DNA of 64,000 bases from an uncultured Pseudomonadales bacterium (GTDB lineage Bacteria > Pseudomonadota > Gammaproteobacteria > Pseudomonadales > Porticoccaceae): positions 124,001 through 188,000 of the forward strand of contig CALSNK010000009.1 in NCBI GenBank assembly GCA_943787675.1, read 5' to 3'. The notes under the pieces were generated by a model that was not told the DNA's origin, made no database searches, and worked only from the letters and a program-made list of their open reading frames with translations. Below, piece after piece: positions 35,295 through 46,081 of the stretch. Made by a program: the position numbers and the translations under genes. Numbering within the stretch: the stretch's first letter is position 1; every line of letters starts with the position of its first letter.

Positions 35295-37098
35295 TGCTGT
35301 GGCTCCGAGCTCTCAGGGTTAAGGGGCTCTAGTTCTAACTCTAATTCTAGCTCTGCACCCAGGCGTTGCATGGTGCTGACAATGGTTTTATGGCCCGGTG
35401 CCTGCTCGAGGCTTTTGGTCCAGGTCAGGATGGCGCTCTCTTTGTCGCCCAATGCCCATTGCACTTCGCCCAGATGTGCGGCAATTTCTGGGTCCGGCAT
35501 AATCCCCATTGCCTTGGCTAGATGTCCCAGGGCCTTTTCCAGCTCGCCCATTTGAAAGAGTACCCAGCCCATACTATCTATCGTGGCAGGATCACCCGGA
35601 TTAAGCAGGTAGGCGCGTTTAATTAATGCATGTGCCTCGTCGTGGCGATCGGTATGCACGATCATGGTATACCCCAGGGCATTGAGTGCCGTGGCGTTGT
35701 TTTGATCCAAAGCAATGAGTGCCCGAAGGTCTTGCTCGGCTAGCGCAAAGTTATCTTGCTGCTCGGCAACCATTGATCGGGCATAGAGTAGCTGGGTATC
35801 GTTGGGGAAGGCGCTGAGTCCATCGGTGAGAATCGACAGGGCCTGATCCGGCTGCTTGGCGCTAATTAGCAGGTTGGATTCAATCTGAAACAGTCCCACT
35901 GACTGGGATGGCTGCTCAATACGCAGCGCGCTGCAGATATTGCCGAGCGGCGGTGACATTATTGTGGGTGGCGAGCAAAACGGTAAGCCTTGAGGCCGCA
36001 GCCAGATAGTTACGACCAAAACGCACCTGACGATAATGACCCAACGCGGCGGATACATCCCCCTGCCGATCCGCAATGCTACCTAAGTGGTAATGGGCAT
36101 CAGCACTCAGGCTGGGTTTGCTGGTAGCCTCTGTAAATAACTCAATGGCCTGCTCGACCTGTCCCCTGATTGAGATGCAGCAGAGCGAGGAGAAAGTTCA
36201 CCTCCTGATCTTTAGGGTCTTGGCTACGCAGAATTTCAAATTGCGAAATGGCCAGATTGCGGTCGGTGATGGTTAAAAATCGCGCATATTGCAGGCGCAA
36301 CTTTCGGTCATCTGGCTTGCGCCTCAGGCTGTCTTCAATTAATAACACGGCCTCATCAATACGGTTTGACTGATGTAATACCTGCACTAACAGCAACAAA
36401 CCTCGCTGATCATCCGGTGTCGCGACTAAAAATTCCTTTGCTAAGCGCTCAGACTCTGCCAACTGGGCATTGTCTCTGTGCAGGATGGCCCTGGCTAAAA
36501 GAACAGTGGCCTGTTTTTCTGGCGGTAATTGAAGCTGCTGGTAGGCGGCAATAAGTGCTGAGATCAGAGCGCTTTTTTCTTCATGACTTATCTCTTTATA
36601 CCCTACCCCTTCATAAATAGAGGTCACCGCCAAAAAGGCATCCAAGTCATCATAATTTTTGTACAGCCAACTGGCATAGGTTAGGGCATTGATCGCATCG
36701 CCCTCTACGGCATAGGCCTGCAGGGCGGCACTCTGTGACTGTGGGTTTTGTGGATCAATCTCGACCCAGAGCAGCGCCATCTCAAGGCTGGCCTCCTGAT
36801 CGCGACGATGGTTAGCGACACGGCTGGCCATTTCAACAATGCCGGCATCCCGAGTATGGCGTGCCTGTTGTAGATACTTGGGTAAGGCTATATCGAACTG
36901 GCTGCGTGTCAGGGCTACATCGCCTACCAGCAAGTCATAGAGGGTATCTATGGCAAAGGGAGTCGCTGGGAGTTCTGGCGTTTCAGTAAGTTTTAAATCT
37001 GTTTCGGGCAGTATTTTTTCAGCAACCTGAGGCGCAGTGGCGCAACCCGCCACAAGCAGATAAAAGGTAATAACAGCACAGAGATGGAGTTTATTCAT
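35291..37098 (-). CDS. TPR-repeat lipoprotein, frame broken twice
   Basis: Tetratricopeptide-repeat lipoprotein upstream of lolB, matching the position of the PA4667-type protein of Pseudomonas; role unproven. Signal peptide with lipobox LVAGC, then helical repeats throughout. The first frame stops at 36142 after NQGTGRAGH; removing one G from CCCC (plus 36163-36166) continues as QVEQAIELFTEA. A further extra base near 35930-35960 must be removed to reach LRIEQPSQSVGLFQIES and the end. Repaired length about 600 residues. Divergent from hemA. Confidence 0.85.
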
Positions 37099-37186
37099 AG
37101 ATTCATTTTCAAGGATGTCGAAACTTAAGACAACTACTAAGCATAAAGTTTAGTAGTGGGGGGTGGTTTAGTACAAATCATTTTTC

Positions 37187-37203
37187 CATGATGCTCCATC
37201 ATG
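37187..37203. promoter_or_regulatory. Inverted repeat in the hemA / TPR divergent promoter region
   Basis: catgatg-ctc-catcatg, a perfect seven-base inverted repeat with a three-base centre, in the 171-base space between divergent genes and 67 bases before the hemA start. Could be an operator or a leader hairpin. Confidence 0.45.
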
Positions 37204-37269
37204 CGCCAGACTCGTGTAAAATCTCGGGCGAATAGTAATGGGTATTTATTAAGGTAGCTTTTAGGCGCT

Positions 37270-38523
37270 ATGGGCATTCTGGCATTCGGTATTAATCATA
37301 AATCAGCCTCGGTAGATCTCCGTGGGCAGATTGCCTTTGCCCCGGAAATAGTGGTTGAGTCGCTACAGAGCGCCCTGGTGACTATGAAAGCCGCAGAGAT
37401 TGCGCTGCTATCAACCTGTAATCGCACCGAAATTTACCTCCAGGGTGAGGTCAGCGACGAGCAGTTATTAGCTTGGCTGGCAGGGGCCAAAGGACTTGAG
37501 GTTGAAGCGTTACAGGCCTGCTATTACTGTCATCGGGATGAACAGGCCATTCGCCACATGATGCGTGTCGCCAGTGGATTGGATTCATTGGTGTTGGGAG
37601 AGCCGCAGATTTTTGGGCAGATTAAATCAGCCTATTCCGTAGGCCGCGAAGCAAACACTGTATCGACTTTCCTTAATCAAGCTTTTCAGCAGGCATTTTC
37701 GGCTGCCAAACGGGTGCGATCCGAAACCGCCATTGGCCAGAACCCAGTTTCTGTAGCCTATGCCTCGGTGAGTTTGGCCGAGCAAATTTTTTCCGACCTC
37801 GGCAGTGCTCATGCATTATTAATTGGTGCAGGGGAAACCATTGAACTGGTAGCCCGGCATTTGCAGGAAAAAAATATTGGTCAGCTTACCGTCGCTAATC
37901 GGACGTTAATCCGCGCCCAGGAACTGGCTGCAGATTTTTCGGCAGAGGCTATTTTACTGTCGGATATCCCCGATTATCTTCATAAAGCCGATATCGTCAT
38001 CTCCTCAACTGCCAGCCAGTTACCGATACTGGGCAAGGGTGCGGTTGAGTCCGCGCTCAAGTTGCGCAAACACAAACCCATATTTATGGTCGACATTGCG
38101 GTTCCCCGAGATATTGAGCCAGAGGTGGAAGAGCTTGCGGATGTATATCTCTACACCGTGGATGACCTTGAAGAAGTGATTCAGGACAATATGCGCGCCC
38201 GACAAACCGCCGCAGATCTGGGTCAGGAAATTATTGATCAAGAAGTTGTATCCTGGGCCAAACAACAGCGTGCCCTGGCCGCAGTCGATACCATTAAAGC
38301 CTTTCGTGATAGCGTAGAAAGTATTCGCGATGGTGAAGTAGAAAAAGCACTTAGTGCTTTGGAGCGGGGTTTGGATTCCGTTGATGTGATTAATACTCTG
38401 GCGCGCAATCTCACCAATAAACTGCTGCACAAACCCACCACAAAATTAAAACAGGCCAGCGAAGAAGGGCGTGATGACACTATTCATGTCACCCATGAGC
38501 TGTTTGATTTAAATAAAAAGTAA
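37270..38523 (+). CDS. hemA: Glutamyl-tRNA reductase
   Basis: First committed step of C5 tetrapyrrole synthesis: reduces Glu-tRNA to glutamate-1-semialdehyde with NADPH. Catalytic Cys50 in LLSTCNRTEIYL, GLDSLVLGEPQIFGQIK, the NADPH Rossmann loop LIGAGETIELVARHL, and the C-terminal dimerisation helices (VINTLARNLTNKLLH). 417 residues. Begins the hemA-prfA-prmC operon (12- and 4-base gaps). Confidence 0.97.
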   Translation: MGILAFGINHKSASVDLRGQIAFAPEIVVESLQSALVTMKAAEIALLSTCNRTEIYLQGEVSDEQLLAWLAGAKGLEVEALQACYYCHRDEQAIRHMMRVASGLDSLVLGEPQIFGQIKSAYSVGREANTVSTFLNQAFQQAFSAAKRVRSETAIGQNPVSVAYASVSLAEQIFSDLGSAHALLIGAGETIELVARHLQEKNIGQLTVANRTLIRAQELAADFSAEAILLSDIPDYLHKADIVISSTASQLPILGKGAVESALKLRKHKPIFMVDIAVPRDIEPEVEELADVYLYTVDDLEEVIQDNMRARQTAADLGQEIIDQEVVSWAKQQRALAAVDTIKAFRDSVESIRDGEVEKALSALERGLDSVDVINTLARNLTNKLLHKPTTKLKQASEEGRDDTIHVTHELFDLNKK

Positions 38524-38535
38524 CCAAGGTTCCGA

Positions 38536-39618
38536 ATGAAATCATCAATACTGGCCAAGCTGGATCACCTCGCCGAACGCTACGAAGAAGTCGGCGCGCT
38601 ACTGAGTGACCCGGAAATTATTGGTGATCAAAATAAATATCGAGAGCTCTCAAAAGAGTATGCCGAGCTGGAGCCCGTAGTTAAGTGCTACCAGAGCTTT
38701 CAGGAAGTGGTTAACAATATTGAAGAAGCCAAGCTGCTGCTAAAGGACGCTGACCCCGATATGCGCGAGATGGCCCAGGAAGAATTTAAAGCCGGTGAAG
38801 CGCAGCAAGAGGTACTTGAGGCGGATCTTCAAAAACTATTACTGCCCAAAGACCCCAATGATGAGAAAAATGTTTTCTTGGAAATTCGCGCCGGTACCGG
38901 TGGCGATGAAGCCGCTATTTTCTCGGGTGATCTATTTCGCATGTACAGCAAGTTTGCTGAAACCCAGCGTTGGAAAATAGAAATTATTAGCGAAAACCGG
39001 GGTGACCATGGTGGCTATAAAGAAATAATTGCACGGATTGTGGGTACGGGGGTGTATTCAAAACTCAAATTTGAATCCGGCGCTCACCGCGTTCAGCGAG
39101 TGCCCGAAACCGAGTCGCAGGGCCGGGTTCACACCTCCGCCTGTACCGTTGCCATTATGGCCGAGGCGGATGAAAAAGATGCCATCGAAATTAATAAAGG
39201 TGATCTGCGGGTGGACACCTTCCGCGCCTCTGGTTCTGGTGGTCAGCACGTTAACAAAACCGATTCTGCTATTCGTTTAACCCATCTGCCCTCGGGCTTG
39301 GTAGTGGAATGTCAGGACGAGCGTTCGCAACATAAGAACCGTGCCAAGGCGATGTCGGTATTGCAGGCGCGATTGACGGCAGTGCAAGATGAAGCTGTTG
39401 CCAAAGAACAGTCTGACCAGCGCAAGAGTTTGGTTGGCAGCGGCGATCGCTCGGAGCGTATTCGCACCTATAACTTTCCTCAGGGTCGGGTGACAGACCA
39501 TCGTATTAACCTCACCCTGTACAAGCTCGCAGAGGTGATGGAAGGTTCATTAACCGATGTGGTTCAGCCTCTGGTGAGCGAGTTTCAGGCCGAGCAGTTA
39601 GCGACACTCGCAGACTAA
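38536..39618 (+). CDS. prfA: Peptide chain release factor 1
   Basis: Terminates translation at UAA and UAG. The GGQ motif is in [20 protein letters not shown], the PxT-type codon-recognition loop in [18 protein letters not shown], and the N-terminal coiled domain precedes them. 360 residues, standard. Encoded next to its own methyltransferase PrmC. Confidence 0.97.
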   Translation: MKSSILAKLDHLAERYEEVGALLSDPEIIGDQNKYRELSKEYAELEPVVKCYQSFQEVVNNIEEAKLLLKDADPDMREMAQEEFKAGEAQQEVLEADLQKLLLPKDPNDEKNVFLEIRAGTGGDEAAIFSGDLFRMYSKFAETQRWKIEIISENRGDHGGYKEIIARIVGTGVYSKLKFESGAHRVQRVPETESQGRVHTSACTVAIMAEADEKDAIEINKGDLRVDTFRASGSGGQHVNKTDSAIRLTHLPSGLVVECQDERSQHKNRAKAMSVLQARLTAVQDEAVAKEQSDQRKSLVGSGDRSERIRTYNFPQGRVTDHRINLTLYKLAEVMEGSLTDVVQPLVSEFQAEQLATLAD

Positions 39619-39622
39619 GTCA

Positions 39623-40480
39623 GTGACTATCTTGGAGTTGCTGCAGCGCAGTGCTGAACTTACTGATAGCTCTACTGGTGTAAGCGCTGCTGATGTAACC
39701 GACAGCCCCTTGTTGGATACAGAGCTGCTGCTATGTCATGCATTAGATGTGAGTCGCACCTATCTAAAAACTTGGCCAGATCGCGAGCCAACGCCAGAAC
39801 AGGTCCATCATTTTTCAGCGCTTTTCCAGCGACGATTATCAGGTGAGCCCATTGCCTATATTCTGGGTTATCAGGGTTTTTGGAGTCTTGATCTTAAAGT
39901 CTCAGAACATACCTTAATTCCTCGCCCAGAAACTGAACTCTTAGTAGAAGCTGCTCTTGACCTGCAGTTGCCGAAACAGAGTTCTGTGTTAGATCTGGGC
40001 ACAGGCACTGGCGCTATTGCCCTCGCGTTAGCCCGCGAGCGCAGTGACTGGAAGATTACCGCATTGGATTTTCAACCTCAGGCCGTGGCGCTGGCAGAAG
40101 AGAATAGAGTCGCCCATAAACTAGATAATGTGCAGATACTTCAGGGCAACTGGTTTGCTGATTTGCCTGCCGATAAATTTGATTTAATCCTTAGTAATCC
40201 ACCCTATATCGAAAGTAATGACCCCCATCTCTCTCAGGGGGATGTGCGCTTTGAGCCTAGCTCGGCACTGGTTTCTGGTGTTAAGGGGTTTGATGATTTG
40301 ATAGTGGTCATTGATGAAAGCGTAGGGTTTTTAAAATCTAATGGTTGGCTGATTGTTGAGCACGGTCATGATCAGGGCTATGGCGTCAGGCAGCTATTTA
40401 CTGAGGCTGGTTTTGCTGACATTGAAACTCGGCCGGACTACAACCAGACTGATCGTATTACCCTTGGGCGGCTGCTGTAG
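39623..40480 (+). CDS. prmC: Release factor glutamine methyltransferase
   Basis: SAM-dependent enzyme that methylates the Gln of the GGQ motif in release factors, including the PrfA encoded just upstream. SAM loop VLDLGTGTGAIALALA and the catalytic NPPY (LILSNPPYIESND). Starts at GTG 39623, four bases after prfA. 285 residues. Its last 23 bases overlap the 3' end of the convergent MATE gene. Confidence 0.95.
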   Translation: MTILELLQRSAELTDSSTGVSAADVTDSPLLDTELLLCHALDVSRTYLKTWPDREPTPEQVHHFSALFQRRLSGEPIAYILGYQGFWSLDLKVSEHTLIPRPETELLVEAALDLQLPKQSSVLDLGTGTGAIALALARERSDWKITALDFQPQAVALAEENRVAHKLDNVQILQGNWFADLPADKFDLILSNPPYIESNDPHLSQGDVRFEPSSALVSGVKGFDDLIVVIDESVGFLKSNGWLIVEHGHDQGYGVRQLFTEAGFADIETRPDYNQTDRITLGRLL

Positions 40481-41864
40481 TAAAAGGTTCGTCCAGTGCT
40501 TTAATGGCATTCTTAGAGACCAGATTCCATCGATACAGCATCATCACACTCGCCAAACAGGCGGCAATAACAAGCCCAGACCAAAATCCAAAGACCCCTA
40601 TGGGTTCTCCCCAGAAATCGGTAAGTGCCAGACTGTAGGCGATGGGAAAGGCAATTACCCAGAAAGCTATTATCTGAATGATCAGCGGCACTCGCGCATC
40701 TTTATAGCCGCGCAGAGCACCGCTAGCTGCCATTTGCATGGAGTCGAAGCAACCTAGAGCGGCTGAGAAAAAGAACAGGCTGGCAGCGATCATTTGCACA
40801 TTGGGCTCGGGGCTAAACATCTGCGCAACATCATGGCGGAATAGGATTTTTATACTGCCCAGAACCATGGCCAGCACAAACACCAATTTAAAGCCGGTGA
40901 GGCAAATTTGTCGTGCCTCTCGAGGATCTCTGCGGCCCTGAGCATGGGATACCTTAATCGTCAACGCCTGACCCAGGCCGAGGGGAATCATATAGGCCAG
41001 AGAATCCAAATTATTGGTGATGGCGTGGGCTCCCAAAACATTGGAACCCAGGTGAGCGATCATCATTGGAATAATGGCAAAGAAGCCAACTTCAGCGGCA
41101 ATCATTAACGCGATGGGAATCCCCAGACGCAATATGCCAGCAATGGCAGTGGTGCTTGGCCCTGAGAACTCTTTGTACAGCTGCAATCGTTTCATATTGC
41201 TGGCGTAATGCCCGTAGACCGCCATTGCGATGAGTAAAAAGGTCATGACAACCGTGGTTGCCCAGGCCGCCCCTATACCACCCATGGCCGGAAAGCCCAG
41301 CTTACCGAACACTAAAATATAATCGAGAATGCCATTGAGGAAAAAGGCCATGCCATTAAAGACCATGACGGGCCGGATATCCCCGACCCCCTCAAAGGTG
41401 CTGCGAAACGCAAAAAATGCGGGGAACATAAAGCCAGTAATAACATAGGGCAGCAGATAACCCCGCGCGATGCGATAGACCTCAGGGGAAATGTCTAGGC
41501 TGCCCAGAAGTAAAACACCCAGCAAGATGGCACCACAGACGGCTATGCTCATGGGAATCGAAAGCCACAGTCCCTGCTGAAACTGAAAACGTACTCTTTC
41601 TGGTTGGCCTGCACCCCAAAAGTTACCAATAATGGGGCTGTTGCCAATCATGATGCCGATGACTAGCAGATTGATCATGGCCCAGATGCTACCGCCCAAC
41701 TGCAGTGCCGCCAAGGTGTCTGCACTGACCTGTCCGGCCATATAGATATCGGTCACGGTCATGCCGACCACGGCCAACTGACCTAGCATTAGGGGGCCGG
41801 CGAGGCGCAATAGATCACCAGCGTTTTGAACAAACGTAGGTCTTTTTTTATTCTGAGAAGTCAT
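40458..41864 (-). CDS. MATE family exporter, NorM-like
   Basis: Twelve-helix Na+-coupled multidrug exporter, 468 residues, more typical of NorM than the gene at the window start. LLRLAGPLMLGQLAVVGMT at the N-terminus and GTGDV-type sequences (FEGVGDIRPVMVFN) are family marks. Single gene, convergent with prmC and divergent from the DoxX gene. A closer homology to vertebrate-like or DinF groups was not seen. Confidence 0.88.
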   Translation of the reverse strand: MTSQNKKRPTFVQNAGDLLRLAGPLMLGQLAVVGMTVTDIYMAGQVSADTLAALQLGGSIWAMINLLVIGIMIGNSPIIGNFWGAGQPERVRFQFQQGLWLSIPMSIAVCGAILLGVLLLGSLDISPEVYRIARGYLLPYVITGFMFPAFFAFRSTFEGVGDIRPVMVFNGMAFFLNGILDYILVFGKLGFPAMGGIGAAWATTVVMTFLLIAMAVYGHYASNMKRLQLYKEFSGPSTTAIAGILRLGIPIALMIAAEVGFFAIIPMMIAHLGSNVLGAHAITNNLDSLAYMIPLGLGQALTIKVSHAQGRRDPREARQICLTGFKLVFVLAMVLGSIKILFRHDVAQMFSPEPNVQMIAASLFFFSAALGCFDSMQMAASGALRGYKDARVPLIIQIIAFWVIAFPIAYSLALTDFWGEPIGVFGFWSGLVIAACLASVMMLYRWNLVSKNAIKALDEPFTTAAAQG

Positions 41865-42035
41865 GGATTGGCTTTATTTTGGCGTGACATCATTCTCGTT
41901 GAATGACTGTAGCAAAGAAAGCTAAATTTCATCTCTGCCATTGTGTTCTCTTGCGCTCTAGTCGGTGGGAATCTTTTAGGAAATTGGCGCTCTAATTCGC
42001 GAGCATTAAAAAACTATCTCCAGGGAGTAAGAAAC

Positions 42036-42677
42036 ATGCAGGGACTAGTCAGCTTATACAGTCTGTTGATCGAAAAACTAAAATCCATTAACTGGTTGGG
42101 ACCGCTCGCGTTCCGGCTCTATCTGGCCCCTATTTTTATTGGCGTAGGTGCCCATAAATTTGCCAATTTTGAAGATATGGTGGCCTGGTTTGGAAATTCT
42201 GACTGGGGCCTGGGTCTGCCCATGCCTACATTGATGGTTTTCCTCGCTGCCAGCGCTGAGTTGTTTGGTGGTCTGGCATTGCTTCTTGGTGTAGCGACGA
42301 GGCTCTTTGCCATACCGCTCATTTTTACCATGCTGGTGGCCATGGGCACGACACATTGGGACAACGGCTGGTTTGCCATCGCCCCAGGTGACCCTTCTAC
42401 CAGTACCGCCAGCGTCTTGGCAGCGGTGGGCATTCCGGCGGCACAGCGCAGCCTGAAAAATAGTGAGGGCGTGGGTGCCCGAGTTGGCGCAGCAAAAACC
42501 ATTTTGCGTAAACATGGCAACTACAGCTGGCTCACGGAGAAAGGTAATTTCGTGATTCTAAACAACGGCATTGAATTTGCCGCAACCTATCTGATTATGC
42601 TGTTAAGTCTGTTGTTTACAGGTGGCGGTCGCTGGGTGAGCTTGGATTACTGGATTGCCAGGCGTTTTAAACCCTAG
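42036..42677 (+). CDS. DoxX family membrane protein
   Basis: Four-helix membrane protein: FRLYLAPIFIGVGAHKFANF, LMVFLAASAELFGGLALLLG, LFAIPLIFTMLVAMGTTHW and a C-terminal helix. DoxX proteins are linked to redox balance and thiosulfate or terminal oxidase functions in some organisms, but this one has no clue beyond family. An ATG at 41943 is in frame, but CAGGGAGTAAGAAAC precedes ATG 42036 and gives the family-like N-terminus. 213 residues; some DoxX proteins are shorter (about 140), the insert here lies between helices 3 and 4. Confidence 0.85.
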   Translation: MQGLVSLYSLLIEKLKSINWLGPLAFRLYLAPIFIGVGAHKFANFEDMVAWFGNSDWGLGLPMPTLMVFLAASAELFGGLALLLGVATRLFAIPLIFTMLVAMGTTHWDNGWFAIAPGDPSTSTASVLAAVGIPAAQRSLKNSEGVGARVGAAKTILRKHGNYSWLTEKGNFVILNNGIEFAATYLIMLLSLLFTGGGRWVSLDYWIARRFKP

Positions 42678-42885
42678 GGCTATAGTCTTACCGGCTAGCG
42701 CCAATATATAGAGCGACATAGCAAAGCAATATAGTAGACGGCTCCTGGCTCTGCCCAGGGGTCGCTTATTAATGTCAGCGAATAATTAACAATTCTGCTA
42801 CACTCCGCGCCATTCGCGGGTATGCCAATGGCCATAGGCTTGGACTCCCCAGCTAACTCATTGTTAATTACAGCGTAGACATACT

Positions 42886-44482
42886 TTGACTGAAAATAAT
42901 TCTGCACCTACAGATACCACGCCTGATACTTCTGATGCTGAGGTTGCTACTGCCGCTGAAGCTGCAGTAAATACAAAGGCTGAAGTTACGGTAGATACCA
43001 AGGCTGAAAATAGCACAGGCTGAAAAATCCTCTTCAAATCGTCGCAGCAGAGGTCGCGGTCGCGGCGGATCTAGCTGGGACCTTTCTCAATTTGAAGTTG
43101 CACCTGAGGAAGGGAAAGTCAGATTCCATGACTTTGATCTACCCCTGCCGCTTATGCGCGGCATTCAGGATACTGGGTTTAAATTTTGCACACCTATTCA
43201 GGGTGCCTCGTTGCCACATACCCTTAACGGTCACGATATCGTCGGTAAGGCACAGACAGGTACCGGCAAGACGGCTGCGTTTCTAATTAATATTATTACC
43301 GACCTGCTTAAGCACCCTATTGAGGGTGATCGCTATATGGGCGAGGCTCGATCGTTAATTTTGGCACCGACCCGTGAGTTGGCAATACAGATTGCTGATG
43401 ATGCAGTAGCGCTTTTAAAGCACACCAAACTCAATGTGCACTGTTTAGTGGGCGGCATGGACTACGGTAAGCAGTTACAAAAAATGCAGAAAATGCACTG
43501 TGACATTTTGGTTGGAACGCCTGGCCGACTGTTGGATTTTGCCAACAACCGCGACGTCTATCTGGATCAGGTAGAAGTGATGGTGATTGATGAAGCTGAC
43601 CGTATGCTAGATATGGGCTTTATCCCACAGGTGCGACGTCTGGTTAATTTGACGCCAAAGCGTGAAGATCGCCAGACCCTGCTGTTCTCAGCAACCTTTA
43701 CCCCAGAGATACTGCGCCTTTCAGGCACCTGGACTGACAAGCCGGTAACCGTAGAAATTGGTGCCGAGCGAGTGGCCACAGATACGGTAGAGCAAAAAGT
43801 CTATATCACGACCGCCAGTGAGAAGTTTGCCTTACTGCATAATATTCTTGTCGGTGACGATGTGGACAGCGTAATGATTTTCGCTAACCGCCGAGACATC
43901 TGCCGAACCCTCCAAGAGAAACTCAATAAGAAAGGCTTTAAAGCCGGTTTGCTGTCTGGCGATGTACCCCAGAACCGACGTATGAAAACCTTAGAATCCT
44001 TTAAGAGCGGTGCGACCAAAGTGATGGTGGCAACCGATGTAGCGGGTCGGGGTATTCATGTTGACGGTGTAAGTCATGTGATTAACTACACCTTGCCGGA
44101 GGAGCCAGAGGACTACGTTCACCGTATTGGCCGCACTGGCCGTGCTGGCAGTACCGGCACATCCATTAGTTTCGCCTGTGAAGACGATGCATTTTTGCTC
44201 GAGCCAATCGAGAAGTTGCTGGATATGAAGCTGGCCTGCACCATGCCAGAAGAAAAGTTACTGCAACCGGTTCCTTCTAATTACAAGCCTGCAGCACGCA
44301 AGTTAAAAGTAGACGCTGCGCCCGAACAGAGCACAGAACAAAAATCAGCACAAAAAGAAGAGCCAAAAGAAGACAAAAAGAAGAACAAAAAGAAGAACAA
44401 AAAGAAGAGCAAAGCCAAGAGAAGACTGTTAGCGAAGACTAGATGTCCGCTAGCAGTTTTTACACAACAGGCTCTAATCTAG
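42886..44482 (+). CDS. rhlB: DEAD-box RNA helicase RhlB-like, frame broken near N-terminus
   Basis: ATP-dependent RNA helicase. Motifs in order: AQTGTGKT (I), PTRELAIQ (Ia), TPGRLLDF (Ib), [12 protein letters not shown] (II), SAT (III), [12 protein letters not shown] (V), [10 protein letters not shown] (VI). The clean frame from ATG 43154 lacks the Q-motif front. Upstream, a frame from TTG 42886 ([16 protein letters not shown]) reaches 43020 and one extra base near 43005-43015 separates it from [19 protein letters not shown], which leads into the helicase. The C-terminus has a 12-base tandem repeat (44370-44412); restoring one A in its first unit would end the protein in SQEKTVSED at 44442 instead of 44482. 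Confidence 0.85.
44370..44412 (+). repeat. 12-base tandem repeat in rhlB C-terminus
   Basis: About 3.5 units of gaagaacaaaaa; the first unit is one A short (gaagacaaaaa). The unit length keeps frame, but the short unit changes the frame of the tail from QKEEQKEE to KKKNKKKN. Confidence 0.8.
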
Positions 44483-44489
44483 AGCCTGT
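44467..44489. terminator. Hairpin at the rhlB/cysZ convergent junction
   Basis: acaggctcta-atc-tagagcctgt is a perfect ten-pair stem with a three-base loop, spanning the stop codons of both convergent genes. It lacks a downstream T tract on either strand, so it may be a Rho-independent terminator of modest strength or an RNA-end protecting hairpin. Confidence 0.5.
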
Positions 44490-45232
44490 AATTGATTGCT
44501 CCTTATCCAAAGCAGTGTTCCACCAATAACCGTCGCTGGCAGCAATAGCAGGTTAACGATTGGAATAGCGGACGCTGCCAATGCCGAAAACCCAAACCCC
44601 ATCGACTGCCATCTCTGTGCTGCTGCACGCTGACGTAAGTCTCTAAAACCGACCTGATCAATATCTGCGCCATAATCTAAATACTGCAGTGCCAGTGACC
44701 AGGCTGCCCAGCTGCCCGCCACAATAGGCACCAGTAGGTTGGCCAGTGGGATAAAACTAATTGCCAGACAGAGTAGCCCCGCAGCAATGGCGCGTGGAAT
44801 AAGATAACCCATGAGCTGGAGTTGTCGAACAAAGCTGCCCCAGGCAATTTCTAACATTGATTTAGGTTCTGAGATTGTTTGATCGTCGCTCATCATCAGT
44901 ATGATTCTTTCCGCGATCAGTCCGTAAAACGGTGAGCCGATCAGGTTGGCAATCAGGGTAAAGGTGAAGGCGTAGACCACCAGCGCCAGCGCGGCAAAAA
45001 GACCCCAAATAATCCATACCAGCCAGTGCAACCAATCTGGCACCAGGTTGATAACACTGTCTAGCCAACCCACGAGCCATTGGGCTGCGAAGCCTGTGGC
45101 ACCGGCAAACAGTACTATATTGATTAAAAGTGGGATTATCACCAGCCAGCGAATATCCCGATGCCAGAGTAACTTCAGGCCCTCAAGAATTAGGGCTGGG
45201 CTAGAAATAATAGAAGGCTGTTGTTTATGCAT
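44474..45232 (-). CDS. cysZ: CysZ-like sulfate transport / EI24 family membrane protein
   Basis: Inner-membrane protein of the EI24/CysZ family, which takes up sulfate for cysteine synthesis. [22 protein letters not shown] at the N-terminus and [15 protein letters not shown] after the helical pair are family marks; hydrophobic segments fit the CysZ topology. 252 residues. Alone on the minus strand between rhlB and the AsmA-like gene; no other sulfur genes nearby. Single-gene assignment is good, sulfate role is by family. Confidence 0.85.
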   Translation of the reverse strand: MHKQQPSIISSPALILEGLKLLWHRDIRWLVIIPLLINIVLFAGATGFAAQWLVGWLDSVINLVPDWLHWLVWIIWGLFAALALVVYAFTFTLIANLIGSPFYGLIAERIILMMSDDQTISEPKSMLEIAWGSFVRQLQLMGYLIPRAIAAGLLCLAISFIPLANLLVPIVAGSWAAWSLALQYLDYGADIDQVGFRDLRQRAAAQRWQSMGFGFSALAASAIPIVNLLLLPATVIGGTLLWIRSNQLQALD

Positions 45233-45336
45233 GGTTTTTTAAATATCCGTTCAATCAACTTTTACAATACCAAGAATAGCATCTATGCTTTTTAAAACAT
45301 GCACTTTTAAAATCAGGCTTAGTTCAAGGAAAAAAT

Positions 45337-46062
45337 ATGGGTAAGGTCGTAAAAATAACATTGGTATTGCTGTTGGTACTGACTGTCGTGGTGGTAATGA
45401 ATCTCGGTAGCGGCCTTAAAACCTTGGTTGAAACTCTGGGGCCAGAGATGACTCAGTCTCAGGTTAGTCTGGGCAAAGCCAAGATATCCCTGATGTCAGG
45501 CGAGGGCAGTTTTGAAGATCTAGTAATTGGTAATCCCGAAGGCTTTGATACCCAGCATGCTTTTTCACTGGGGGAGATCAGCTTTAAGCTGGATCCGGAG
45601 TCGGTGACTACAGATACCATTGTGGTGGAATCCCTGCGTATTCTGGCTCCGCAAATTATTATGGAGTCCGGCCGTGGCGGCAGCAATCTGGATCGCATTC
45701 AGGAAAACATCCAGTCCTATCTAGGTTCGAGCGCTCCAGCGACTGAGGCTGAAGAAGGCGCCAGCAAGAATATTGTTATCCGAGATCTGCTCATTAGTGA
45801 TGCTCTGCTCGAATATGGTCTGCTGGGTTCGGCCACATTGGAGCTGCCATTACCTGAGCTGCACCTGACCAATATTGGCGAGGAGGGACAGGGGGTTTCT
45901 ATTGCCGAGGCCAGCGCCAAAATAATTGCTGAGATTTCTAAGAGTGCATCCAAAGAAGCCCTCAAATCTGGGGCGCTTAAAGATGCGGGCAGTAAGCTGG
46001 AGGATCAGATAAAAGATAAAACCGACGATCTAAAAAGCCTATTCAAAGGGCTAAAAAAATAA
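45337..46062 (+). CDS. AsmA-like membrane-anchored periplasmic protein
   Basis: 241 residues with an N-terminal anchor (ITLVLLLVLTVVVVMNLGSG) and a beta-rich periplasmic part: AKISLMSGEGSFEDLVIGNPEGF, LRILAPQIIMESGRGGSNLDRI, IRDLLISDALLEY. This is the short DUF748/AsmA-like type associated with envelope lipid or protein transport in general. Ends in a charged helical tail (KDKTDDLKSLFKGLKK). Exact function unknown. Twenty bases from the convergent smpB end. Confidence 0.75.
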   Translation: MGKVVKITLVLLLVLTVVVVMNLGSGLKTLVETLGPEMTQSQVSLGKAKISLMSGEGSFEDLVIGNPEGFDTQHAFSLGEISFKLDPESVTTDTIVVESLRILAPQIIMESGRGGSNLDRIQENIQSYLGSSAPATEAEEGASKNIVIRDLLISDALLEYGLLGSATLELPLPELHLTNIGEEGQGVSIAEASAKIIAEISKSASKEALKSGALKDAGSKLEDQIKDKTDDLKSLFKGLKK

Positions 46063-46081
46063 AAAGGGTAAGAATCGCGTT

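Noticed and set aside
42078..42520. Two overlapping minus-strand frames of 145 and 133 residues inside the DoxX gene
   Set aside because: Low-complexity antisense frames; the plus-strand DoxX helices are unambiguous.
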